A stretch of 64,000 nt of DNA from assembly GCF_023155745.1 (NCBI RefSeq), contig NZ_JAKNUS010000006.1, positions 186,001 through 250,000 of the forward strand, written 5' to 3'. Shown one piece after another: positions 1-9,401 of this stretch. Made by a program: the position numbers and the translations under genes. This DNA comes from Microbacterium kunmingense. Its GTDB lineage: Bacteria > Actinomycetota > Actinomycetes > Actinomycetales > Microbacteriaceae. The notes under the pieces are model-generated. The model was not told where the DNA came from and searched no databases. It was given only the letters and a program-made list of their open reading frames with translations. How positions within the stretch are numbered: the first letter of the stretch is position 1; every line of letters begins with the position of its first letter.

Positions 1-206
1 GGCCGGCGCGCGCGGTAGTCGAGCAGGATGTCGTTGGAGAAGACGGCCAGTGGGATCGGGTCGAGGTCGTCGCGGATGTACTCGATGAGACGAGCCACCG
101 CTCCCCCGGCATCGGTGAAGCCGGTGAGGGCGATCACGAGCGGGAGGCCTGCCGGCACAGCCGGAGCGGAGACCGAGCGCTCGTAGAGAGGACCGGCGTA
201 AGGCAT
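1..206 (-). CDS. PAC2 family protein, N-terminal part
   Basis: Only the first 68 codons lie inside the window; the gene runs off the left edge. The N-terminus reads MPYAGPLYER and is followed by a stretch around residues 20-40 (LVIALTGFTDAGGA) that matches the start of the PAC2 (proteasome assembly chaperone-like) family, which is common as a single gene in actinobacteria. The family fold resembles a nucleoside phosphorylase and its cellular role in bacteria is not settled. The start is supported by a -10-like TAGCAT at 213-218 on the same strand, six bases before the ATG, so the mRNA is probably leaderless. It diverges from pepA. Confidence 0.75.
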   Translation of the reverse strand, partial: MPYAGPLYERSVSAPAVPAGLPLVIALTGFTDAGGAVARLIEYIRDDLDPIPLAVFSNDILLDYRARR

Positions 207-288
207 GGCTCCATGCTACGAGTCGCTGCGACGTCGAGAGTCGGGCCGCTGCCGCTGACAGCGAACACCGCTCCATAGGATGGAGCCC

Positions 289-1761
289 ATGTCGTTCCCC
301 GACCTCGAATACCGTTCCGCTCCCCTCGCCGATATCGACGCCGACGCCGTCGTCGTGGCTCTTCCCCCCGTCGACGGGGACGCCGCGCCGTCCCTGGACG
401 CCTGGCCCGGGCTGAAGGAGGCGCTCGTCGCGACAGGCTTCAGCGGGTCGCCCGGCTCGTTCCAACGGATCTACGCGCCGGAGGTCACGTCTGGACCGCT
501 CGCCGTCGTCGGAACGGGCGCCGAGCCGGATGCCGCGGCGGTGCGCGACGCGGTCGGCGCGGCCCTTCGCGCCCTGACGGGCTTCGAGACCGTGACCGTC
601 ACGGTGCCGTTCTCCCCGGCGCACACCCTCGCCGCCGCGGAGGGCGCCGCGCTGGGCGGCTACCGGTTCGACGGGTACAAGGCGGATGGCCCCAAACGTC
701 GTGCCAGCCGCGTGATCGTGCACGGGACCGACGACCTCGACCCGGCGGCCCTCGACGCGGTGCGTGCCACGGCATCGGCGGTCGCCCTGGTCAAGGATCT
801 CGTGTCGATCCCCGCGGAGTGGCTCGGTCCTGCGGATCTCGCCGATCGCGCCGTGAAGGAGGTCGACGACCTGCCCGTCGAGGTGACCGTGTGGGACGAA
901 TCCGCTCTCCGCGACGGCGGCTTCGGCGGCATCCTGGGTGTCGGTCAGGGCTCGGAGCGGCCCCCGCGCCTGGTGCGACTGGACTACGCCCCCGCGGGCG
1001 CGACGCGTCACGTCGCCCTCGTCGGCAAGGGCATCACCTTCGACACCGGCGGGCTCTCCCTCAAGCCCGCGGCCTCCATGGTCGGGATGAAGTACGACAT
1101 GTGCGGCGCCGCCACGGTTCTGGCCGTCGTCCGCGCGGCCGCGGCCCAGGCTCTTCCCGTGCGCGTCACCGGGTGGCTCGCCGTCGCCGACAACATGCCC
1201 TCCGGGCGCGCCACCCGACCGGGCGATGTCGTGCGCATCGCCGACGGCACCACGGTGGAGGTGCTGAACACCGACGCCGAAGGACGACTCGTCCTCGCGG
1301 ACGGGCTCGTCGCCGCCAGCCGCGAGCATCCCGACCTCCTCATCGACGTGGCGACCCTCACGGGGGCCATCACCATCGCCCTCGGCACTCGCCACACCGG
1401 AGTCATGGGAGATGACGACGCCGTCTCCCGCTACCTGGCGGCCGCCGAGGATGTCGCCGAGCTCGCCTGGCAGCTGCCGCTGCCGGCCCACATGGTCGAC
1501 GAGCTCGAGTCTCCGATCGCCGACCTGCAGAACGCCAAGATCGGCGACCCCGCCGGCGGCTCGCTGTTCGCAGGACTGTTCCTGCGCCACTTCGTCGGCC
1601 GCACCGCCGACGACGACGCGGCGCGCATCCCGTGGATCCACCTCGACATCGCCGGGGTGGGGATGAACAAGGGTGGCGGGTTCGGCTTCACCGACAAGGG
1701 GCCGACCGGGGCGACCGTGCGAAGCCTTCTCCGCCTGCTGCAGACCGAGGCCGTCCGATGA
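289..1761 (+). CDS. pepA: Leucyl aminopeptidase (M17 family)
   Basis: Cytosolic metallo-aminopeptidase of the M17 family that removes N-terminal residues from peptides using two metal ions. The 490-residue protein has the metal and catalytic segment VGKGITFDTGG near residue 246 and the family signature NTDAEGRL near residue 327, both intact; length is normal. An in-frame ATG at 280 is possible, but ATG 289 is preferred because TAGGAT (276-281) ends seven bases upstream, the spacing of a leaderless actinobacterial promoter. Its stop codon overlaps the lpdA start by four bases (ATGA), so the two are translationally coupled. Confidence 0.93.
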   Translation: MSFPDLEYRSAPLADIDADAVVVALPPVDGDAAPSLDAWPGLKEALVATGFSGSPGSFQRIYAPEVTSGPLAVVGTGAEPDAAAVRDAVGAALRALTGFETVTVTVPFSPAHTLAAAEGAALGGYRFDGYKADGPKRRASRVIVHGTDDLDPAALDAVRATASAVALVKDLVSIPAEWLGPADLADRAVKEVDDLPVEVTVWDESALRDGGFGGILGVGQGSERPPRLVRLDYAPAGATRHVALVGKGITFDTGGLSLKPAASMVGMKYDMCGAATVLAVVRAAAAQALPVRVTGWLAVADNMPSGRATRPGDVVRIADGTTVEVLNTDAEGRLVLADGLVAASREHPDLLIDVATLTGAITIALGTRHTGVMGDDDAVSRYLAAAEDVAELAWQLPLPAHMVDELESPIADLQNAKIGDPAGGSLFAGLFLRHFVGRTADDDAARIPWIHLDIAGVGMNKGGGFGFTDKGPTGATVRSLLRLLQTEAVR

Positions 1762-3146
1762 CCCCCGACGCCTCCTCGCAGACCTCCGCCGACGTTGTCA
1801 TCCTCGGCGGAGGAAGCGGCGGCTACGCGGCCGCACTCCGCGCCGCCGAGCTCGGCCGATCCGTCATCGTGGTCGAGAAGGACAAGGTGGGCGGCACCTG
1901 CCTCCATCGCGGCTGCATACCGACGAAGGCCCTCCTCCACGCCGGCGAGGTGGCCGACGCGGTGCGGGATGCGGGCGAGATCGGGGTCGAGGCGGAGTTC
2001 CGCGGGATCGACCCGGCCCGGGTGCGCTCCTACCGGGAGGGCATCGTCGAGAAGAAGTACCGCGGGCTGCAGAGCCTGCTGAAGGCCCGCGGCATCCGCG
2101 TGGTCGAGGGCGAAGGTCGGCTCGAGGCCGGGCCCGCGGTGCGGGTCGGCGACACCGTCTATCGCGGCACCGACGTGGTCCTCGCGACCGGGTCGTACAG
2201 TCGCACTCTGCCAGGTCTGGAGATCGGCGGCCGTATCCTCACCAGCGATCAGGCCCTGCAGCTGGAGGAGATCCCCGACCGCGTCATCATCCTCGGCGGC
2301 GGTGTGATCGGCGTCGAGTTCGCCAGCGTCTGGCGGTCCTTCGGTGTCGACGTCACCATCGTCGAGGGCCTGGACCACCTCGTTCCCGCCGAGGACGTCG
2401 CGATGAGCAAAACCCTCGAGCGCGCCTTCCGCCGCCGGGGAATCGGCTTCACCCTCGGGGTCCGATTCGCCGAGGCCGCCCAGACCGCCGACGGCGTCAC
2501 CGTCTCGCTCGAAGACGGCTCGCAGCTGCAGGCGGACTACCTGCTCGTCGCCGTCGGTCGAGGTCCCGCCACCGCCGGTCTCGGGCTGGAGGAAGCGGGG
2601 GTGAGTCTGGATCGCGGCTTCGTGGTCGCCGACGAGCGGCTGCAGACCTCGGTGCCGCACGTCTACGCCGTGGGTGACATCGTCCCCGGCCTCCAGCTCG
2701 CTCACCGCAGCTTCCAGCAGGGCATCTTCGTCGCCGAGACGATCGCCGGGGAGAACCCCGTCATCATCCCCGAGCAGCTCATCCCCCGCGTGGCGTACTC
2801 GCACCCCGAGGTCGCGTCGGTCGGTCTGACCGAGGCGCGGGCTGCGGAGGTCCACGGTGCGGACGCGGTGCAGGCCTACGAGTACAACCTCGCGGGCAAC
2901 GCCAAGAGCGAGATCATCGGAACAGGAGGCCTCGTCAAGGTCGTCCGCCTCAAGGACGGGCCCGTGATCGGCGTGCACCTCGTGGGTGATCGTGTCGGGG
3001 AGCTCATCACCGAGGGGCAGCTCGTCGTCGGCTGGGAGGCTCACCCCGAAGACATCGCCCCGTTCATCCATGCCCACCCGACGCAGAGCGAGGCTCTGGG
3101 CGAGGCCTTCCTCGCTCTTGCAGGCAAACCGCTGCACGCCCTGTGA
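1758..3146 (+). CDS. lpdA: Dihydrolipoyl dehydrogenase (E3)
   Basis: Flavoprotein that reoxidises the dihydrolipoyl groups of 2-oxoacid dehydrogenase complexes with NAD+. In the 462-residue protein one sees the FAD-binding GGGSGGY near residue 17, the redox-active disulfide pair C48 and C53 (CLHRGC), a second Rossmann motif GGGVIGVEF for NAD, the FAD-contacting YAVGDI, and the C-terminal His-Glu pair in HAHPTQSEALGE that completes the partner active site. The open frame extends upstream, but ATG 1758 overlaps the pepA stop and places the FAD motif at the usual distance. It is followed by sucB, a partner subunit. Confidence 0.95.
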   Translation: MTPDASSQTSADVVILGGGSGGYAAALRAAELGRSVIVVEKDKVGGTCLHRGCIPTKALLHAGEVADAVRDAGEIGVEAEFRGIDPARVRSYREGIVEKKYRGLQSLLKARGIRVVEGEGRLEAGPAVRVGDTVYRGTDVVLATGSYSRTLPGLEIGGRILTSDQALQLEEIPDRVIILGGGVIGVEFASVWRSFGVDVTIVEGLDHLVPAEDVAMSKTLERAFRRRGIGFTLGVRFAEAAQTADGVTVSLEDGSQLQADYLLVAVGRGPATAGLGLEEAGVSLDRGFVVADERLQTSVPHVYAVGDIVPGLQLAHRSFQQGIFVAETIAGENPVIIPEQLIPRVAYSHPEVASVGLTEARAAEVHGADAVQAYEYNLAGNAKSEIIGTGGLVKVVRLKDGPVIGVHLVGDRVGELITEGQLVVGWEAHPEDIAPFIHAHPTQSEALGEAFLALAGKPLHAL

Positions 3147-3241
3147 GCCGTCGCACCTCGCGCCGGCGCGGACCTGACACGGGCCTGCGGGCGCATCACT
3201 AAGCTAGACAAGACATCGGCAACCCCGAAGGAGACAAGCCC

Positions 3242-5053
3242 ATGAGCACATCCGTGGTCCTCCCCGCGCTCGGCGAGAGCGTCACAGAGGGAACGGTCAC
3301 CCGCTGGCTCAAGAAGGTCGGTGACACCGTGCAGGCCGACGAGGGGCTCCTCGAGATCTCCACGGACAAGGTCGACACGGAGATCCCCTCCCCGATCAGC
3401 GGCGTGATCGAGGAGATCCTGGTCGATGAGGACGAGACCGTCGAGGTCGGCGCCGTCCTGGCGAAGATCGGCGACGGCTCCGGAGGCGGCGAGGCGCCCG
3501 CCCCCGCTGATGTCCAGGAGGCGCCCGAGCCCGCGCAGCCCGCCGAGAGCGAGGCGCCCGCCCAGGAGGCCGCGCCCGCCGACGGTCCCGCCGATGACGG
3601 ACCGGCCGCGCCGGCGCAGGCCGCGCCCGCGGACGCGACGTCCAGCGGTGGCACCGAGGTCGTGCTCCCCGAGCTCGGCGAGAGCGTGACCGAGGGAACG
3701 GTCACCCGCTGGCTGAAGCAGGTCGGCGACTCTGTGGAGGTCGACGAACCGCTGCTCGAGATCTCCACCGACAAGGTCGACACCGAGATCCCGTCCCCGG
3801 TCAAGGGCGTCCTTCAGGAGATCCTGGTCCAGGAGGACGAGACGATCGCCGTCGGTTCCGCACTCGCCCGGATCGGCGACGGTGCCGCGGCCGCCGCGCC
3901 CGCACCGGCCCAGGAGGCGCCCGCCGCGGAGGAGAAGCCGGCCGAATCCGCTCCCGCCGCGGAGGAGACGCCCGCCGACCAGAAGCCGGCGGATGACAAG
4001 CCTGCCGCAGAGGTTGCGCCCGTTCCGGAGAAGGTCGTCGCGCACGCGCCGGTCTCGACGGGGGTCGCCACCGAGCAGGAGCCGTCGCCTTCGAGCGCCC
4101 CGTCCTCGGCCGCGCCGGCCGCCTCGTCGGACGACGAGGTGGCCTATGTCACCCCGCTTGTGCGCCGCCTCGCCCAGCAGCAGGGCGTCGACCTCGGTTC
4201 GGTCAAGGGCACCGGCGTCGGTGGACGCATCCGCAAGGAGGACGTGCTGAAGGCCGCCGAAGCCGCGAAGGCTCCGGCGCCCGCCGTTGCCGCGCCTGCG
4301 CCCGCCGTTCCGGCGCGCACTCCGCTGGAGGTCTCGCCGCTGCGCGGGACGACCCAGCCGATGTCGCGCCTGCGCAAGGTCCTGGCCGAGCGAGCGGTGG
4401 CGTCGATGCAGGCGACCGCGCAGCTCACCACGGTCGTGGAGGTGGATGTCACCAAGCTCTCCAGTTTCCGCGACCGGGTGAAGGGCGACTTCCAGACCAA
4501 GACCGGCGACAAGCTCTCCTTCCTGCCGTTCTTCGCGCTCGCTGCCGCGGAGGCTCTCCAGGCCTTCCCGGTCATCAACAGCACGGTGGACGGCACGAAC
4601 ATCGTCTACCCGCCCACCGAGAACCTCTCGATCGCGGTCGACACCGAGCGCGGTCTCCTCACCCCGGTGCTCCGAGACGCGGCCTCGAAGAACCTGGCGC
4701 AGATCGCGCACGAGATCGCCGACCTCGCCGCCCGCACCCGTGACAACAAGCTGAAGCCCGACGAGCTGGCCGGCGGCACCTTCACGCTGACCAACACCGG
4801 GTCCCGTGGTGCGCTGTTCGACACGCCGGTCGTGTTCCTTCCCCAGTCGGCGATCCTCGGCACGGGCATCGTGGTCAAGCGCCCGGGTGTGGTGTCGGTC
4901 GACGGTCGCGACGCGATCTCGGTGCGGTCCTACGTCTACCTCGCCCTGTCGTACGACCACCGGGTCATCGACGGAGCCGACGCCGCGCGGTTCCTCGGCG
5001 CGGTCAAGGCACGTCTGGAGGAGGCGGACTTCGAGGGCGACCTCGGAATCTGA
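3242..5053 (+). CDS. sucB: Dihydrolipoamide acyltransferase (E2), two lipoyl domains
   Basis: Core E2 subunit of a 2-oxoacid dehydrogenase complex; in actinobacteria this protein usually serves the pyruvate and 2-oxoglutarate dehydrogenase supercomplex. Domains in order: lipoyl domain 1 (lipoyl-lysine K43 in TDKVDTEI), an Ala/Pro/Glu-rich linker, lipoyl domain 2 (K178), another linker, a peripheral subunit-binding domain near residues 300-336 ([15 protein letters not shown]) and the catalytic acyltransferase with the [14 protein letters not shown] active-site segment near the C-terminus. The two lipoyl segments are almost identical even in DNA. SD GAAGGAG lies ahead of ATG 3242, and TAAGCT at 3200-3205 is a possible -10. 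The aceE gene at 22.7 kb would be a partner. Confidence 0.93.
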   Translation: MSTSVVLPALGESVTEGTVTRWLKKVGDTVQADEGLLEISTDKVDTEIPSPISGVIEEILVDEDETVEVGAVLAKIGDGSGGGEAPAPADVQEAPEPAQPAESEAPAQEAAPADGPADDGPAAPAQAAPADATSSGGTEVVLPELGESVTEGTVTRWLKQVGDSVEVDEPLLEISTDKVDTEIPSPVKGVLQEILVQEDETIAVGSALARIGDGAAAAAPAPAQEAPAAEEKPAESAPAAEETPADQKPADDKPAAEVAPVPEKVVAHAPVSTGVATEQEPSPSSAPSSAAPAASSDDEVAYVTPLVRRLAQQQGVDLGSVKGTGVGGRIRKEDVLKAAEAAKAPAPAVAAPAPAVPARTPLEVSPLRGTTQPMSRLRKVLAERAVASMQATAQLTTVVEVDVTKLSSFRDRVKGDFQTKTGDKLSFLPFFALAAAEALQAFPVINSTVDGTNIVYPPTENLSIAVDTERGLLTPVLRDAASKNLAQIAHEIADLAARTRDNKLKPDELAGGTFTLTNTGSRGALFDTPVVFLPQSAILGTGIVVKRPGVVSVDGRDAISVRSYVYLALSYDHRVIDGADAARFLGAVKARLEEADFEGDLGI

Positions 5054-5072
5054 CCGCACGGACATTCCACGC

Positions 5073-5110
5073 CGCGGGGGCGACATCGTGATCACGGTGT
5101 CGCCCCCGCG
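5073..5110. terminator. Bidirectional hairpin terminator
   Basis: Perfect 13-bp inverted repeat CGCGGGGGCGACA / TGTCGCCCCCGCG around a 12-base centre that is itself almost palindromic. It lies between the convergent sucB and the gene at 5092-6465, and it contains the stop codon of the latter (5092-5094), so it can end transcription in both directions. Confidence 0.8.
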
Positions 5111-6465
5111 TCGTGGATGTCGCGGATGACCCAGGTCTCGCCGATGCGGACGATGACCACGAGCTGAGACGCGCGGGATGAGGAAGATCCGCCGGCTGGC
5201 TCCGCGGCTTCCCGGGCATCCACGCGGAGCACGGCCGCGCCCCCGAGATCGTCGAGGAAGGTGACCGACCGCGCCTCGGGCGGAAGGTCGGAGGCCCCCG
5301 CGGGGAGTGCTCGGGTGGGGTCCTCCACCACCGCACCGAGGCACCCCTGATCGTTCTCGCAGGCCGCCCGGGCGATCAGCAGCTCTTCGGTGACCGCGGC
5401 CAGGTCGGGCGAGGCGTCCGCCGCGGCGGGTGCCGAGGCCGAGGTATCGACGGCTGCCCCGCCCGGTTCGTCGCCTGCGGCCGCCGTCGCCCCCGGCGTC
5501 GGAGCGGCGAGCTCCTGCTCCGCCGCCGCCGGCTGTTCGGTGTCGGTCGGCCACGCCAGGCCGACGGCCAGCACGATCGCGGCCGCCCCCGCGGCGAGAA
5601 GGAGCGTCCGCCGACGCGAGCGCGGCCGCGCGGGGCCGGCGGCACGCCACAGGCTCGTCGTCGCGCGAGAGACCACGTCGGCCAGATCGCGGTCCATCAC
5701 CGCCGAGATGCGGGTGAGCCACCCCACTCCGCGCGGGTCGCCGGCTGCGGCGGCACGAGCCGCCGCACGCGTCCCCGAGCGCGTGGCCGCCGGGCGTCCG
5801 GTCGTCGACGTCGCGACGTCCATCGCCGTTGCCGTCGCCCGCCCGGCCCGCGGCGCGAGACGCAGGGGCTGCGGGGTCGCCAGCGCGAAGAGCCGCTCCT
5901 CCAGGGCCTGCGCATCGCGCGCGTGAAGCCGGTCCTGTTCCATCGCACCGAGCACATCGCCGAGCACCTCCGCCCACGCGGGGAATCCGGTCGCGAGAAG
6001 ACGGAGGATGTCCGGGGAATCGGCGCGTCCGCTCGTCTGCATCGCCAGTACGGGTCGTCCCTCGTCGGTGAGCCACCACACGCCCGTGCTCGCCGCCGAC
6101 AACGCTGCGGCCTCCATGTGTCCGCGCAGCACGCTGACGGCCACCGTGAGAGCCTCCCCCGTCGACAGGGGGTCGCGATCCTCGAAGCGTCGCGTCACGA
6201 GCTCGGTGAGCCGCGCGGCGCAGACCTCGAAGAGGGCGGCGTGTCCCGACGGCGTCCTCACGAGGTCGCGGGGGGTGAGGAGGTGCTCCGACTCCGCCGC
6301 GTGCCATCCGCTCCACCCGTCGCCGAGCTCCTCGGCATCCACGAGGAGCCACGCGGCCCCGTCCGGATCGCGCACGACCTCCCCCGGCCACGGGGCACTC
6401 GTGGCATCCACGCGCCGCACCGGCCGGTAGGACCGCAGGAGCGGAATCGCGGGATCGACCACCAT
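5092..6465 (-). CDS. Unrecognised membrane protein, degenerate kinase-like N-terminus
   Basis: 457 residues; I cannot name a family. Residues about 1-200 contain a segment (GEALTVAVSVLRGH ... STGVWWLTDEGRPVLAM) that reads like the catalytic-loop region of a Ser/Thr kinase with the catalytic HxD/N residues lost, so a pseudokinase-like fold is possible (inference). Then come an Ala/Arg-rich stretch, one transmembrane helix near residues 287-305, an Ala/Pro-rich linker, and a C-terminal domain of about 100 residues ending in IGETWVIRDIHDA, which resembles NTF2-like extracytoplasmic domains. Start ATG 6465 is chosen because the longer frame would run into the promoter of the divergent gene at 6588. 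Stop lies within a terminator hairpin. Confidence 0.7.
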   Translation of the reverse strand: MVVDPAIPLLRSYRPVRRVDATSAPWPGEVVRDPDGAAWLLVDAEELGDGWSGWHAAESEHLLTPRDLVRTPSGHAALFEVCAARLTELVTRRFEDRDPLSTGEALTVAVSVLRGHMEAAALSAASTGVWWLTDEGRPVLAMQTSGRADSPDILRLLATGFPAWAEVLGDVLGAMEQDRLHARDAQALEERLFALATPQPLRLAPRAGRATATAMDVATSTTGRPAATRSGTRAAARAAAAGDPRGVGWLTRISAVMDRDLADVVSRATTSLWRAAGPARPRSRRRTLLLAAGAAAIVLAVGLAWPTDTEQPAAAEQELAAPTPGATAAAGDEPGGAAVDTSASAPAAADASPDLAAVTEELLIARAACENDQGCLGAVVEDPTRALPAGASDLPPEARSVTFLDDLGGAAVLRVDAREAAEPAGGSSSSRASQLVVIVRIGETWVIRDIHDAGATP

Positions 6466-6587
6466 CGACCCAGACTGGCCGCTGACCTGCCGCCTCCCTT
6501 GCGACCGCCCGGGAACTGTGGACGATCGGTCCGCGGTCCCGGGTTGTGCAGGAGAGGTCGCCGGGGCCGGAAAGGTAGTCTGGGAAC

Positions 6588-7298
6588 ATGGCCGCACGCA
6601 GTACCGCCCCCGAGAAGCGTCCCGGGTTCTTCGCCCAGATCCGCACCCTGTACACCTTCACGGTCCAGGCCTACCGCTGGCTCCCGTGGGCGCTCGTGGG
6701 CATCCTGATCGGCGGCACGCTGCTCGGTGTCGCGATCGGCGCGCTCATCCCGCCGGGTGCCATCTGGAGCATCATCCTGTGGGGTGTCACGGGATTCATG
6801 TTCGGCATCCTCGCTGCGTTGATGACGATGACGCGACTGTCGACGAAGGCGATGTACCGCAAGATCGACGGAATGCCCGGGGCGACGGGCTACGTGCTCT
6901 CCAGCGCCCTGGGCCGCCGCTGGCGCGCGTCGGAGATGCCGGTGGGCATCAACCCGAAGACGCAGGAAGCGGTCTACCGCGCCATCGGGCGTGGCGGGAT
7001 CGTCATCGTCGGCGAGGGGGCGCGTGGACGGCTCACCCGCCTCGTCAACGAAGAGCGGGGCAAGGCCCAGCGCGTGGCATCCGGTGTTCCGGTCACGGTG
7101 CTGTACGTCGGCCACGGTGAGGACGAGGTGCCGATCGGGAAGCTCGCCCCGGCCATCAAGTCCCTGCCGAAGAAGATCGACCGCGCGACGATGGCCGCCG
7201 TCATCAAGCGGATGGACTCGGTGTCGCAGACGGTCGCGTCGCTGCCGATCCCGAAGGGCATCGACCCGCAGCGCGTGCGGGCTCCGCGGCCGCGCTGA
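6588..7298 (+). CDS. DUF4191 family membrane protein
   Basis: 236-residue protein with two hydrophobic segments between about residues 25 and 85 (LPWALVGILIGGTLLGVAIG and IWSIILWGVTGFMFGILAAL), followed by a basic cytoplasmic C-terminal domain. It matches the actinobacterial DUF4191 family, which sits just before an RDD gene and glnA1 in mycobacteria and relatives; the same neighbourhood occurs here. Function is unknown. TAGTCT (6576-6581) ends six bases before the ATG, so the transcript is predicted to be leaderless. Confidence 0.88.
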   Translation: MAARSTAPEKRPGFFAQIRTLYTFTVQAYRWLPWALVGILIGGTLLGVAIGALIPPGAIWSIILWGVTGFMFGILAALMTMTRLSTKAMYRKIDGMPGATGYVLSSALGRRWRASEMPVGINPKTQEAVYRAIGRGGIVIVGEGARGRLTRLVNEERGKAQRVASGVPVTVLYVGHGEDEVPIGKLAPAIKSLPKKIDRATMAAVIKRMDSVSQTVASLPIPKGIDPQRVRAPRPR

Positions 7299-7302
7299 GC
7301 GA

Positions 7303-7695
7303 TCAGTCGCGGATGAGGACGGTGCCCGCCGCCTTGTCGTGCAGGCCCCGCTGATCGGCGTCCCAGATCACGGCGGGGATGACGAGGATGAGCAGGATGG
7401 TGCGCAGCACGGGTCGCCACAGGCCCACCCATCCGCCGTCCAGGCGCACGAGTCGCATCCCGAAGATCCGGTGTCCGGGGCTTCCCTGCAGCGTCGGGAG
7501 GAAGACGATCTGGATGGCGCCGAAGATCAGCAGGATCGCCAGGGCATCCCAGCCGAAGAAGCCCGAGATCAGGTACGCGGCACCGTAGTCGATGAACAGT
7601 GCTCCCACTCGACGACCGAGCCGGCCGATCGATCCGGCCCCCTCGCGGGGACGTCCCAGTCGCTCACCGGGATAGTCCTGTGCGCTGGCGACCAC
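7303..7695 (-). CDS. RDD family membrane protein
   Basis: 130 residues, convergent with the DUF4191 gene (4-bp gap). It shows the RDD pattern: Arg-rich start ([20 protein letters not shown]), two or three hydrophobic segments, a central [14 protein letters not shown] and a C-terminal [15 protein letters not shown], typical of the short actinobacterial RDD proteins next to glnA. The biochemical role is unknown; some larger RDD proteins act as Na+/H+ antiporters, which cannot be assumed here. It diverges from glnA, so its promoter lies beside the GlnR-like box. Confidence 0.85.
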   Translation of the reverse strand: MVASAQDYPGERLGRPREGAGSIGRLGRRVGALFIDYGAAYLISGFFGWDALAILLIFGAIQIVFLPTLQGSPGHRIFGMRLVRLDGGWVGLWRPVLRTILLILVIPAVIWDADQRGLHDKAAGTVLIRD

Positions 7696-7721
7696 GATTC
7701 CACCCTACCCGCGCTCGGCGC

Positions 7722-7759
7722 GTAACATGCCGGAAACAAAGGTGTCACGGTCGGGCAAT
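7722..7759 (+). promoter_or_regulatory. Candidate GlnR-binding box upstream of glnA
   Basis: The bases read GTAAC-N6-GAAAC-N6-GTCAC-N6-GCAAT. The actinobacterial GlnR consensus is gTnAC-N6-GaAAC repeated, so three of four half-sites match fully and the fourth matches in three of five positions. A possible glnA -10 (TACGGT, 7770-7775) lies just downstream, a position suited to nitrogen control. No regulator gene is in the window. Confidence 0.7.
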
Positions 7760-7831
7760 CCCCCGCCGATACGGTGCCTCAAGGCCCGCTCGACGGGCGG
7801 CAGTTCCCGATGCCCTACCTCTGGAGTCTCC

Positions 7832-9256
7832 ATGTTCAGTGATTCATCCGAGGTGCTGCGGTTCATCAAGGACGAGGACGTTAAATTCCTCGACATCCGT
7901 TTCACGGATCTTCCTGGTGTGCAGCAGCACTTCAACATTCCGGCCGCCACCGTCGATGAGGAGTTCTTCACCGTCGGGCAGCTCTTCGACGGCTCCTCGA
8001 TCCGTGGGTTCGCGAACATCCACGAATCCGACATGCAGCTCATCCCCGATGTGTCGACCGCCTACCTCGATCCCTTCCGCGAGGCCAAGACGCTCGTGAT
8101 GGTGTTCGACATCTACAACCCGCGCAACGGCGAGATCTACGCCAAGGACCCCCGTCAGGTCGCCAAGAAGGCGGAGAAGTACCTCGCCTCCACCGGCATC
8201 GCAGACACCGCGTTCTTCGCGCCCGAGGCCGAGTTCTACATCTTCGACGACGTCCGGTACGAGGTGAAGCAGAACTCCAGCTTCTACTCCGTCGACTCCG
8301 AAGAGGGCGCCTGGAACACCGGTCGTGTCGAAGAGGGCGGCAACCTCGCCAACAAGACCCCCTACAAGGGCGGCTACTTCCCCGTCTCCCCCGTCGATAA
8401 GACCGCCGATCTGCGCGACGACATCAGCCTGAAGCTCATCGAGTCGGGCCTGCAGCTCGAGCGCGCGCACCACGAGGTGGGCACCGGTGGTCAGCAGGAA
8501 ATCAACTACCGCTTCGACACCATGGTGCACGCGGCCGATGACATCCTGAAGTTCAAGTACATCGTCAAGAACACCGCCGAGCAGTGGGGCAAGGTCGCGA
8601 CCTTCATGCCCAAGCCCCTGTTCGGCGACAACGGCTCGGGGATGCACACCCACCAGTCGCTGTGGAACGACGGCAAGCCGCTCTTCTACGACGAGAAGGG
8701 CTATGGCGGACTGTCCGACATCGCGCGCTGGTACATCGGCGGCATCCTCGCTCACGCCCCCGCGGTGCTCGCCTTCACCAACCCGACGCTGAACAGCTAC
8801 CACCGTCTGGTGAAGGGCTTCGAGGCGCCGGTCAACCTGGTGTACTCGGCGGGCAACCGCTCGGCGGCCATCCGCATCCCGATCACGGGCTCCAACCCCA
8901 AGGCCAAGCGCATCGAGTTCCGCGCGCCCGACGCCTCGGGCAACCCCTACCTCGCCTTCGCCGCGCAGCTCATGGCCGGGATCGACGGCATCAAGAACCG
9001 CATCGAGCCGCACGAGCCGGTCGACAAGGACCTCTACGAGCTCCCGCCCGAGGAGGCCAAGGGAATCCCCCAGGTGCCGAACTCCCTGCAGGACTCGCTG
9101 GACGCGCTGGCCGCCGACCACCAGTTCCTGCTCGAGGGTGGCGTGTTCACGCCGGAGCTCATCGAGACCTGGATCGAGTACAAGATCGAGAACGAGATCC
9201 GGCCGATGGCTCAGCGCCCGCACCCGTTCGAGTTCGAGCTGTACTTCGGGGTCTGA
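7832..9256 (+). CDS. glnA: Glutamine synthetase type I
   Basis: Ammonium-assimilating enzyme (glutamate + NH3 + ATP to glutamine), dodecameric in this family. The 474-residue protein carries the beta-Asp and metal-binding segments ([27 protein letters not shown]) and the adenylylation loop DLYELPPEE with Y402, so it can be switched off by GlnE encoded about 4 kb away. Start ATG 7832 has GGAG five bases upstream; the open frame continues further up but only through the promoter and GlnR-like box. A strong terminator follows. Confidence 0.96.
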   Translation: MFSDSSEVLRFIKDEDVKFLDIRFTDLPGVQQHFNIPAATVDEEFFTVGQLFDGSSIRGFANIHESDMQLIPDVSTAYLDPFREAKTLVMVFDIYNPRNGEIYAKDPRQVAKKAEKYLASTGIADTAFFAPEAEFYIFDDVRYEVKQNSSFYSVDSEEGAWNTGRVEEGGNLANKTPYKGGYFPVSPVDKTADLRDDISLKLIESGLQLERAHHEVGTGGQQEINYRFDTMVHAADDILKFKYIVKNTAEQWGKVATFMPKPLFGDNGSGMHTHQSLWNDGKPLFYDEKGYGGLSDIARWYIGGILAHAPAVLAFTNPTLNSYHRLVKGFEAPVNLVYSAGNRSAAIRIPITGSNPKAKRIEFRAPDASGNPYLAFAAQLMAGIDGIKNRIEPHEPVDKDLYELPPEEAKGIPQVPNSLQDSLDALAADHQFLLEGGVFTPELIETWIEYKIENEIRPMAQRPHPFEFELYFGV

Positions 9257-9272
9257 ACACCGTCTGACTCCC

Positions 9273-9313
9273 ACTCCCCCGAGCGCCTGCCCACCGTGGG
9301 CGCTCGGGGGAGT
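9273..9313 (+). terminator. Rho-independent terminator of glnA
   Basis: Perfect 15-bp inverted repeat ACTCCCCCGAGCGCC / GGCGCTCGGGGGAGT with an 11-base loop, followed by a pyrimidine tract TTTCCCTTT. Confidence 0.9.
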
Positions 9314-9401
9314 TTCCCTTTCCCGGGTATCACGCCGCCGGCGCGGCGTCTCTCCCCGGTGTGCGCACGAGTGCACGCCCACCGCAGGGGAAGGGGACAT
9401 C

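Noticed and set aside
280-289. Upstream ATG 280 as the pepA start
   Set aside because: It lies inside the -10/start spacing; ATG 289 is seven bases after TAGGAT, and GGAG between the two codons is too close to 289 to act as an SD.
7760-7831. Glutamine riboswitch in the glnA leader
   Set aside because: Only a small GCCCG/CGGGC hairpin is present, without the conserved core of the known glnA RNA; such motifs are known from cyanobacteria.
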